From the NCBI GenBank assembly GCA_028583685.1, contig JAMXIF010000051.1, positions 48,731,375 through 48,795,374 of the forward strand: DNA of 64,000 bases, written 5' to 3'. The notes under the pieces are model-generated. The model saw nothing but the letters and a program-made list of their open reading frames with translations. It searched no databases and was not told the DNA's origin. The DNA is from Petaurus breviceps papuanus. Lineage: Eukaryota > Chordata > Mammalia > Diprotodontia > Petauridae. Shown here piece by piece: positions 55,261 through 64,000 of this stretch. The position numbers and the translations under genes are program-made. Within the stretch, counting starts at the first letter, position 1; each line of letters starts with the position of its first letter.

Positions 55261-56725
55261 GGACGACTTAGAATCTGCACCTTCACTGGGAGGACTCACC
55301 CACATCAATGATATCACGTTATCCAAGTATCTGCCATTAGATAATTTGGAAGGTCTGATGGAATGATTACCCTCAGAAATAAGACTCAAGCTAAGTAGGA
55401 GCTGTCCCTTTTTTCATGGTCAGCACCCATATGATGTGCTAATTGCCCCTATTTCAGATTGTGGTCATCTATTATCCAATAATCATGTGATACTTCTAAT
55501 TTAGGTCTCCTTAGTGAAAAACAAATGCATCCAAATGCCTGCTGTTTACTCCTTCTTCATTAATGTATGTTGGTCTCTGAATTTAGTCCATACATTGTTT
55601 GTCATCTTTTAAGCATACCCTCCCAGGACACAAGAACAAGAATTGACTTTGTGGTCTGTGAGTATTAAGAGGCTAGAGGATTGACTCATAAAGAGGTTTG
55701 TCCTAGAATAGCTAAAGCAAACATTATTCCTGGTGCTTTATGATGGGGAGAAAGAAGGAAAGGACTGGACTGTGTGTACTGAAGAGATATTTCTCCATTT
55801 TAACCTCTCTCAGGCTGGATCTCAGCAAAGCCAAACAATCATTGTGGGTGGAAACAAAGGAGGAGGTTCCCCCTGATTAGCAAAGAGATAATGAAATTTA
55901 CCCAAATCTCAGCACCATGGACACCTCAGAGGATTACCACTAGCTGGGCCAGGCAGTCAAAGGACCAAATGCCTCATGTCAATTAGTGTAGTTTGGTCCT
56001 TCCAATTTACTGCAGTCATTTTGGTGTTAACTGGGGCTAGGAGACCCCTAAAAGTAAAAGCTCCTCAGGTTAGAATCTTTTGATTCAGACATCAATAGCT
56101 TGTGCCTTGAGGGAGATTGGAAGTGAAGGATCTTGGATTCCCATGATGTGAACCTGTATGAGAATACCCAGAAACAATGTGCTCTAAGCACCTGGGACAG
56201 AACAATACTGAAGCTTTTTTTTTTCCAAACAAAGACTTGTTGGATAATGCTGCATAATTGTATTTTCCAAGACTGTTGCATGATAATGTTGTTTCAGATT
56301 CTTATAGTTATGTTTGTTTTGCCTTGTCGAGGTAATAAGCCTTTTCCTGCACACAAGGTTGAATCAATGTCATTTTTTTGTCTGCTCCTGACTACATAAT
56401 GTTCTAGTTTTGGGTCTTTGAGTCAAGTGTTTTCTCTAAGCATTGAAAATATTTTAGATCTCTTAAAGGCTAAAGCAAAGCTTTAGATTATGAAGGTTAG
56501 CCTGAAAAAGGGCCCTGGTAGTCAGTAATTGGGTTTTTATTTAATATTAGAACCAGTCCTTGGAATAATGCTGGGTCAGGTAATCCAAGAGGTCCTTTCT
56601 GGAGCAACTTTTGCTTGTTACCTCCTGGTTCTTTGGCCTACTCTCACCTCTCTCTTAGCTCACACCATTTCTTAAAATCACCTGCATTCTTTTTTTGGTT
56701 TCCTGTCTCCTCTTACCTGCTTTGG
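55261..56725. other. No recognised feature
   Basis: May include the worn 3' end of the RTE LINE up to about 55500. Frames at 56048-56399 have no domain. Confidence 0.4.
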
Positions 56726-56729
56726 AGAG

Positions 56730-56950
56730 GGAGCATGTTAGAGTGGCTGTTGTCATGGAGACATTCAGATCTGTCCTATGAGGCTTACTACCCCTGTGAC
56801 CTTGAGTACTTCTGCTAGTTTCTCTGAGCCTCAGTTTTCACCTCTGTAAAACAGTGAAAGTAAGACCTACAGTAGCTGTGTCGCCAGGATTTTGAGAGGC
56901 TTAGATGAGCTAATGCATGCAAAGCCTTTACAAACCTAAGAGAACTCGAT
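56730..56950 (+). mobile_element. MIR-like SINE, near full length
   Basis: 'gcatgttagagtggctgttg', 'tacccctgtgaccttgagtac', 'tctctgagcctcagttttc', 'gctaatgcatgcaaagcc'. Confidence 0.7.
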
Positions 56951-57565
56951 TTGGGGTGCATTTTTTTATGCTGAACTCACCCAACACCGAAGAAAAAGGG
57001 GATTGATTGTACACAGAACTACAGGTCTCTTGTCTTATACAGCTTAATTTTTTGAGAAATATAATAAATTCAACCTGTAGCTTTCAAAGCTGACTTGCTT
57101 GTCTGTGTTTCTTCATGGCTTTCCTTCTGATTCTTAGAGATTGATTTGGGATGAACCTTTTGATTTCACTGGTATAATGAACTTGAACTCCTGCTAATGA
57201 GGGTCAGCACATGCTCTAGTCATGCTGGCCGTATGAGTCAGTGGTGGGGTTAGAACCCAGGCCTTGGTGACTCTGAGACTGGTCTTCTCTTCACAATATT
57301 CAGCCATCTCTACACCGGGTTTTTCTCATCTTCTTCCTTCATTAATCTAGGCCTGTGTTGCCAGTAAAGTCAGAGTAAAATTAAGATCTATAATTAAATA
57401 TCTTTTATCTGTGGATAGGAAAGAGCTTGGGGAAGAGGAATCCACAAAGAGTCCAGAGATTATTAGAATCTAAAAAATATGTCCTTTTCAACCTCTTGTT
57501 TCTGAGCACTTCAACAGAACTAATAAGTGGGGCCCCATTTGTCACTGCTAACCACCCCTCCCCCC
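56951..57565. other. No recognised feature
   Basis: A weak antisense MIR trace near 57220-57300. Confidence 0.45.
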
Positions 57566-57569
57566 ATGA

Positions 57570-57665
57570 CATTTACCTATCTCTCCCCTTCTAGATTGCA
57601 TACTCCCTGAGGGGAGGGAGAGTTTCTTTCTCTGAACATAGTACATAGTGGGCACTTAATAAATG
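57570..57665 (+). mobile_element. L2-like LINE 3' tail
   Basis: 'agattgcatactccctgagggg', 'acatagtacatagtgggcacttaataaatg'. Confidence 0.76.
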
Positions 57666-57794
57666 TCCCCTTGTGTTATGCTTACTTCTGAATGCTCACT
57701 CCCAGAAAGAAGGGCTGTTCTCACTCCTGTATCATGTGTTGTATTCACCACACTGAGAGGTAGTATGACTGCATGGTATTGCAGTATTGTATCT

Positions 57795-58315
57795 TTCCTT
57801 CCTTCCTTCTTTCCTTCCTTCCTTCCTTCCTTCCTTCCTTCNNNNNNNNNNNNNNNNNNNNNNNNNNNNNNNNNNNNNNNNNNNNNNNNNNNNNNNNNNN
57901 NNNNNNNNNNNNNNNNNNNNNNNNNNNNNNNNNNNNNNNNNNNNNNNNNNNNNNNNNNNNNNNNNNNNNNNNNNNNNNNNNNNNNNNNNNNNNNNNNNNN
58001 NNNNNNNNNNNNNNNNNNNNNNNNNNNNNNNNNNNNNNNNNNNNNNNNNNNNNNNNNNNNNNNNNNNNNNNNNNNNNNNNNNNNNNNNNNNNNNNNNNNN
58101 NNNNNNNNNNNNNNNNNNNNNNNNNNNNNNNNNNNNNNNNNNNNNNNNNNNNNNNNNNNNNNNNNNNNNNNNNNNNNNNNNNNNNNNNNNNNNNNNNNNN
58201 NNNNNNNNNNNNNNNNNNNNNNNNNNNNNNNNNNNNNNNNNTTCCTTCCTTCCTTCCTTCCTTCCTTCCTTCCTTCCTTCCTTCCTTCCTTCCTTCCTTC
58301 CTTCCTTCCTTCCAT
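57795..58315. repeat. (CCTT)n microsatellite with a 400-base gap
   Basis: cctt units at 57795-57841, exactly 400 Ns at 57842-58241, then cctt again to about 58313. The real array length and contents are unknown. Long frames across it are artefacts. Confidence 0.96.
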
Positions 58316-58319
58316 AAAA

Positions 58320-58730
58320 TGAAGATTCAGAGAGTTTGGGAAAGTGGACTGAATCCTGCAGAATTGGGACTCCCACTGCCAGTTTCCTAACTCCTGTCTA
58401 GGATTCTATCCTGCAGGATCCCATACTTTTCTCCATTTTCTCCAATAGCTGGAGTCTGGCAGTTTCTTTCCTTGTAGTCCCTTCCAGGGCCAGAGCTCAC
58501 GACTTCTCAGAAAGGCCTCCAACAGATCAAGACCACCCTGTATTTTTGCCCTGCAGGCTCACCCCATCCTGGGAGGTATTGGGGTGCCATGCAGATGAGT
58601 CGGCAACTCGGTTTTCAGCTTTGCCCTTTGGCCAGTTAACAAACCAGATTACATCATTGCCATGGAAAGATTTCAGGAGACTTCCAATAGCAAACACTCT
58701 CTGTGTTAGTCTCCCCTCCTTTGTAATGAG
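58320..58730. other. No recognised feature
   Basis: Apparently unique; an 82-codon frame (58546-58794) has no domain. Confidence 0.5.
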
Positions 58731-58734
58731 TGAT

Positions 58735-59030
58735 CAGAGAGCTGGAACTGGAAGGAATTGTAGAGGTCATCTGGTCCAGTCCTGGAATCTATAAAATGAT
58801 ACCCAGGTCTCTCCGGCCTAATGTTCAATGGTTCTGGTGATTGAGGAACTGGGGCTTTAGGTAGTTCTGTGGGCTCTTTCTGTATTCTACAGATGAGGAA
58901 ACTGAGGCTCAGAGTGGTTCAGTGACTTGCCGAAGGTCACACATGTAGTCATCAACAGAGATGGCATTTGGACCACGCCCCTTACACTGATTCCAATCCA
59001 CTTCTCTTTCCACTGTATCCTAATGCCAGT
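58735..59030 (-). mobile_element. MIR-like SINE, antisense
   Basis: 'gagctggaactggaaggaattg', 'agaggtcatctggtccag', then 'acagatgaggaaactgaggctc', 'gacttgccgaaggtcacac', 'cacttctctttccactg'. Confidence 0.66.
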
Positions 59031-59875
59031 TTCTTAGTTGGGGTTCTCAAATCAGCTGAACCACATGCTGTCTTGATCTCTTGATTCTTCTTTATTCTTT
59101 CCTGCTGAGAGCATGCAGGCTGCTGGGTCTCTTAGCTCTAGACGGGGAGAGAGAGAGTTTTCAAGGGATGAGCTGGGTCATGGGGCCAGTTCCAAACAGG
59201 CCAGTTTTACAAATGACTGTGGGGTAAATTTGACTGATTATGTAGACCTTGCATTTGAAAGCCCTTCCTCTCTCAATGGAGAAGCCAGGCTTCATGGTAT
59301 TTCTGATGGGAATCGTGGCAGACCTATCTTATGCAGGAGTGAACTATTCAATGTAAGATGAATTTCCTTCTGGAAAGGCTGGGCTATACTCCTCACAACT
59401 AAGGCTGCACTTTGATGGAAACAGCAACCCAGAAGAAAAGTGAATAGTATCTAGTAGGGGAGTCCCCATTTTTCATAACAGAAGACCTAGCCAGTTGTCT
59501 CCCCATCCTGTTACCAAGATGGTTGGAGACCTGTTCCTTGGCAGACCCTGGTTACCCACTTGATGCGACAAGCCCTGCTGGCAAGACCAGAGGGACTAAA
59601 GACCTTGTTGATATGCACTGATAATGAAACAGCCAGCTGGCAAATATCACTCTACCTGCTTATCCCTTCCTCACATGAATGTGCATGCCTGTGTAAGATT
59701 CTACAAAGTGATTCCTCATATGTATGTTTAGAAACAAAACCATTCATAAATTTTATCAGGTACCTAAAGGCATATGACCCATTCTCCCCATGCCCTCTCC
59801 CCCTACCCCACTGAAATTTCATCAGTGTAGGGGATTTCTGGTATGGGACACACCTCTCACTGTAGAGATTGGTAA
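59031..59875. other. No recognised feature
   Basis: Frames of 82-84 codons (59113-59361, 59560-59814) have no recognisable domain. Confidence 0.5.
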
Positions 59876-59879
59876 CTTA

Positions 59880-59985
59880 GCTGTACCCTAGAAAGCTGCC
59901 TGGGGCAATGAGAAGTAAAGGGACTTGCCTGGGGTCATATACTAATAAAAGCCAGAGGCACAATTTGTACTCTGGTGTCTTTGTG
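59880..59985 (-). mobile_element. MIR-like SINE fragment, antisense
   Basis: 'agggacttgcctggggtcatat', then 'taaaagccagaggcac'. Confidence 0.45.
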
Positions 59986-59999
59986 AGTAGGGGTTGGTT

Positions 60000-60085
60000 C
60001 ATTAATGGCATCTCTTTCTCCAGCACCAATCACAGTGTCTGTCCCAGACTATGTGCTTAAATATTCACGAATTGTTGGTTAGTTT
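60000..60085 (+). mobile_element. L2-like LINE 3' tail
   Basis: 'ctccagcaccaatcacagtgtctgtcccag', 'tgtgcttaaatattcacgaattg'. Confidence 0.52.
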
Positions 60086-60316
60086 CAGCCTTCATAACTG
60101 ACCCTTTCTCCAACAGGCCACATTGTCCTGTCATCAGTGACATGTGAACCCACCTAACCATTGTCCAGTCAGAACTTACAAACTGAGACAGAGAACCAAG
60201 ACAAAGACACCAAAGAAATGAAACTAAGTGCTGAACAGAGACATAGTGAGTTATTTAGAGTCATTTCTTGGTGTCATAGATTTAAAACTGACAAGCACTT
60301 CTGAGATCATTGAAGC

Positions 60317-60775
60317 CAGTGATCCTTAACCTTTTTGATGTCCTGACCCCTTGAGCAATCTGTTGAAGCCCAGGGACACCTCAGAATAATCTTTTTAATA
60401 CATAAAATAAAATGCATAGGTTTACAAAGTCAAGTCAAAAGCATTCATTAAGCTCCTTCAGAATGCCATACACTGTGCTAATTAAGTACTGGGAATCTTA
60501 AGGAAAAAACAAAATAAAACAAAAAAAGTTCCCATTCTCAAGGAGTTCACCGTCTAATTGGGGAGGCAACATGTAACCAATTATGTGAAACAAAATGTAT
60601 ACAGAACAAAATGGAGATAATCTCAGAGGGAAGGCAGTAAGATTAAAGAGGATTTGGAAAGACTTTTTGCAGAAAGTAGACCCATTTGCTGAGACAATTA
60701 TATTGACGTAAAGGAAACCCATTATATTGGAATGCAGTTATCAAATTTTTTTTTTTAAGAGCTCATGGATGTCCA
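60317..60775 (-). mobile_element. hAT (Charlie-like) DNA transposon, split by an L2-like insertion
   Basis: Starts cagtgatccttaaccttttt, then 'taaaataaaatgcataggtttacaaag'. It continues after the insert as 'ggaaacccattatattggaatgcagttatc'. The order is the complement of the 10267 and 40224 copies. Confidence 0.62.
60430..60708 (-). mobile_element. L2-like LINE 3' end, antisense, inserted in a hAT element
   Basis: 'aaaagcattcattaagctcc', 'ctcaaggagttcaccgtctaattggg', 'gataatctcagagggaaggc'. The flanks tttacaaag (60421-60429) and acgtaaag (60709-60716) may be a worn target duplication. Confidence 0.65.
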
Positions 60776-60789
60776 TTGGAACTTCTGGA

Positions 60790-60920
60790 TTTGGCCCATT
60801 TTACAGTTGAAACAATAGTTCCATGGAGGTTTCAGCAACTTCCATGACTCGTCAGTTAGAGGGGCAAAACCAGGATTCAAAACCTGATCCTCTCATCCCA
60901 AATCCCACACTTTTTCAGGG
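60790..60920 (-). mobile_element. MIR-like SINE, antisense
   Basis: 'ggcccattttacagttgaaac', 'accaggattcaaaacctgatcc'. Confidence 0.55.
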
Positions 60921-60929
60921 AAAGGTTGG

Positions 60930-61465
60930 TGAATGAAGAGAGAACCATGGGACTTGGGCTGGAGCTTTAGAGTAGAGAATAAGAGAGACGCAGTGATGGT
61001 TTAGACCAAAGCAAATTCATCAAGTTGACTGGTTGGGAAGCAATGCTATGAGTCAGGTTATTTTAAAAAAAATGGCTGTGCATAATGGCAGTTTTGAGTG
61101 TACATCTGGAGTCTGATATAAAAGGGAAGCAGATTCATCCATCCCCTAGCTAGATATTACTCACGACTCTGGCCAGCTTGATCTCAGGGCTCATGGGAAA
61201 AGACTAGCACAAGAAGGATTTCCAGTATTTTCTTGACTATTACAGTCTATTGGTCTTACAACCTGTCGGCTCCCTTACTAAGTAATTCCACCATGATATT
61301 AGAAACATCCAGGAACAAGGAATGGAGAGTGAATGCTTATCCCAGAAAGAGTTTTTCTCAGTATTTTATCTTTTCCAGTTATCAGCTGAAACCATGAATC
61401 TTATACAGTGGCCCTTGAACAGATTGATAGGGTAGGTCTTCAAAAAGCAATTTTTAAAATGTTGA
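60930..61465. other. No recognised feature
   Basis: Apparently unique. Confidence 0.5.
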
Positions 61466-61469
61466 TTAA

Positions 61470-61615
61470 TATTAAATCATAAGTCCTAGGTTCAAAGCCC
61501 ACCTTGACAAGTCCCTTCCCCTTCCTTAGTTTTGTCATTTATAAAATGTGGGGGGGTTGGATTCATTGGACTTCAGTCCCTTCCAACTCTAAATCTGTGT
61601 TCCTGAAATCCTGAG
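61470..61615 (+). mobile_element. MIR/MAR-type SINE
   Basis: 'cctaggttcaaagcccacc', 'agttttgtcatttataaaatg', 'cttcagtcccttccaactctaaatctg'. Confidence 0.62.
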
Positions 61616-61669
61616 AATAAATACAAATAAAAACAAAGTCATTAAATTCAAGGGAGAGCATTAGAAGTC

Positions 61670-61805
61670 AGGAACCCTTATCCATTACCTATTCATTACA
61701 TCAGGAGCATGAGGGTCAAGTGCATTCATTTTTAAGCACAGCCAGTTCATACCAGAGGTGGACCTTGAACCCAGATCTTGTCAACTCCAAGGTGAGAAGA
61801 TTAAG
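61670..61805 (-). mobile_element. MIR-like SINE fragment, antisense
   Basis: 'agaggtggaccttgaacccag', 'cttgtcaactccaaggtgag'. Confidence 0.5.
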
Positions 61806-62395
61806 ATTGATCCTGTATCAATTTCTTAGTGATCCTATTTATACTTAATTGATTTTTGTCCTATAACTGCTTAAGTCATGGTTCTGTATCTCTGAACTTA
61901 GTTCAGAGTTCGGGGGCTTTTAATGGGTTAAGTTTAAAAATCCAGCTTTCCTGCCTCACGGAATTTAACTGACCTAGGAGAAGTCTTTGCTCCACCGAGC
62001 TATGCTTCAAGGATGTCTGGTTTGCTCTCCAAAAGTCTGGGCCGGTATCTCACACCTGGATTCAAACGAAGAACATTTCTTAGTCTCGTGCAAGAAGAAA
62101 GGAAGTTGTTGCTAATCCTCTTTACCAGATTTCCAGCCAGCCATGTTGCTCCCTTTGCCATAGCTCTATAACCAATCATATGGCTTTTAATCCTTTCTTG
62201 GCTTTTTTCTTTGTTCTCTACTTTCCAAAACCTATAAACAGTGAACAGCCCTTTTGCTTAAGGTCTTTGGCATCAAAGGAGGCAAGCCATTGATCAATTT
62301 ATTGAAAGTAGTGCGCCCCTGCTAAAAAATGTTGTCTTGTTTGGAGACCTGCCTTGGTTTACCCTTTTGTTAAAATTAAATCATGACAGAAGTCA
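61806..62395. other. No recognised feature
   Basis: Apparently unique. Confidence 0.5.
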
Positions 62396-62399
62396 ACCA

Positions 62400-62475
62400 T
62401 TTTATTTCATTTGTGTTTTTGTACCCCTGGGTGCCTAATTCAGTGCCTTCCACAGGGCACAGCTTCATAGATATT
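62400..62475 (+). mobile_element. L2-like LINE 3' tail fragment
   Basis: 'tttttgtacccctgggtgcctaattcagtgcc', then decay. Confidence 0.45.
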
Positions 62476-63255
62476 AGTGCAATTGACATTGGCATTGATG
62501 AGCCTTGTCTATCTATCCCTCCCCACCAGAATATCACAAAACTTGATTTTTCCTTTTTTCTTCAATAGACTTTCACCATCTCACTAACCAGTTCACCCCT
62601 TCTATTGCTGGTCTGTTAGGAGCATGGCCTCTTGTCATGAGCACATTAATATGGGCCAAGACAGAAACATCAGGGCAGGAATTCAGCCTTGGGCCCACCA
62701 ATCTGTATCCTCTTTTCTTCTGACTTTCCTAGTCAGAGAAGGAGGTGAGATTGTTCCCTTTCCTTCAGCATAGGGCTTTCCCATTTGTTCAGAGATAGAT
62801 TATCAGAGTGCTCTAATTTAATTGTTTGCATTTAGTTTTATAGAATTACAATCATAGCCATATGGTGAGGGAGATACAAAAAACTGTGAGGGAGTCTCCT
62901 AACAGTGGTTAAATGAAAGGCCTTGGATGCCACCCACATTGTGCCCTGTTCTGCAGCTATCATAGCTCAGAGGCCTGCATTTGCCTGGCCATGGTAAGTG
63001 GATCATCTTCAGATCAGGCATCGGGAGAGAGACCCAAAAGATGTGCCCCTTCTGCACCAATGACCCTGCCTAAGAAACTTGATGATCACCGAAGCTGGAA
63101 AATAGCCTAAATATTGTCCAATTTCTCTTATAAAATAAATGCCAACCATTAATGTTAAGCTCAGATAAATTCCCAGGAGAGGGATCGACCCTGAAAGCCC
63201 TCCTTTATTTCTTATAAACAACTGAAAAGAAGCATTTGTGTTAGTGATGTTTTTC
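62476..63255. other. No recognised feature
   Basis: A 65-codon frame (62913-63110) with a ggtaagtgg-like site inside has no recognisable protein content. Confidence 0.5.
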
Positions 63256-63259
63256 TTCA

Positions 63260-63790
63260 GTCAGCAAGCATTGATTAAGTGCTTACTATATGCCTGGCAC
63301 TGTGCTAAGCACTGCCTCCCCCCAAAAGGCAAAAACAGAGGATGCCCTCCAGGAGTTCACCAACAATAATGTTACATAGAAAATCTAGACACAGGGTAGA
63401 TGGGAGGTAATCTCAGAGACAATGCACTGGCATTGAGGGACACCTGGGGGAAAGGCCAGAAAAATGGGATTCCAGTCTAGATTTGAAGGAAACCATGGAA
63501 ACCAGGAGGCAGAGTTGAGGAGTGAGAGAGTTCCAGAAATGGAGGATGGCCAGAGAGAATTGAGAGTTGGGAGATACAGTGCTGTCTGCAAGAAACAACA
63601 AGGGTGCCAATGTCACTTTTTTGCATTTAGAAGGGAGTAAAAATGTAAATGGACTGGAAAGGTAGAGAGGGAGGGGGTGGGTTGTAAAGATTTGATGCTG
63701 GGAGTAATGGGGAATCCCTGGAATTTACTGAGTAAGGGAATGACTTTTGGAAGATGCCTTTGTCAGGTGCTAGTGGAGAAAGGAGACCAG
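63260..63790 (-). mobile_element. L2-like LINE 3' UTR, antisense
   Basis: 'gcaagcattgattaagtgc', 'cctggcactgtgctaagcac', 'gtaatctcagagacaatgc', 'gaattgagagttgggagatac', then the 'ctggaatttactgagtaagg' block. Confidence 0.7.
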
Positions 63791-64000
63791 TCAAAGAAAG
63801 AAATCTCTTTTCTACATGGCTCTGACCCCAGTGTTTTCTCCTTGTAGCCCCAAAGTCATTCTGGCAGTGACTCCGTAGCAGCCTGTATACTTAGATATGC
63901 ATCCCCAGGGCATTGCTGGTCCAAGTATGGCAACAGCCAGGGGATCCCCACTAATGGCGGCCAATTATGATGGCTAGCGAGCTGGGACTGGAGTCTAGAA

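Noticed and set aside
57656-58390. Frames of about 205-219 codons on both strands
   Set aside because: They run through a CCTT array and a 400-base gap.
62913-63110. 65-codon frame with a ggtaagtgg-like donor inside
   Set aside because: No acceptor/donor pair consistent with an open phase, and no recognisable protein content.

Overview
The window reads as intronic DNA from a marsupial nuclear genome. It contains one recognisable coding exon (51974-52093, + strand). The exon encodes 40 residues of the guanylate-kinase-like domain of a MAGI scaffold protein, best matched to MAGI1. It has a convincing splice acceptor and donor, and both boundaries are in phase 1. I see no other exon, RNA gene, operon, CRISPR array or virus-derived element. 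Almost all other open frames are short, or lie in simple repeats or old transposon copies.

The marsupial assignment rests on repeat content. Young-looking tRNA-derived SINEs are of marsupial type. One group has a short A-rich tail, one has a 'ctcagcgagtaagagcac' head, and one carries a BovB/RTE-like 3' tail ending in caacaac. There is also a marsupial-style L1 with a pyrimidine-rich 3' UTR on its antisense strand, a decayed RTE LINE, many MIR/CORE-type SINEs, L2-like LINE tails, and hAT and mariner miniature elements. The short-tail SINEs look like the WSINE1 type, which would lean towards an Australian marsupial. That is recall from memory, not a search.

Layout. 1-8.4 kb: old MIR/L2 copies, a palindromic hAT MITE, one young SINE, and a 2.2 kb antisense L1 inserted into an older L2. 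8.4-17.3 kb: CTTT/CCTT and GA arrays, a head-to-tail SINE dimer, and a repeat-poor stretch near 17 kb. 17.3-31 kb: a pentanucleotide/tetranucleotide array split by a SINE, nested SINEs, several RTE-tailed SINEs, and L2 copies. 31-47 kb: a mariner MITE inside a MIR, CT arrays (one with a 10-base gap), an L1 fragment, and a repeat-poor stretch at 45.9-46.5 kb. 47-52 kb: dense MIRs, an unexplained 29-bp inverted repeat, and the exon. 52-64 kb: an RTE LINE broken up by two SINEs, a CCTT array holding a 400-base gap, and more L2/MIR copies.

The large distance on both sides of the exon fits MAGI1, which has very long introns in mammals. Repeat family names are pattern recognition against remembered consensus sequences. 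Boundaries of old copies are good to roughly 10-20 bases.
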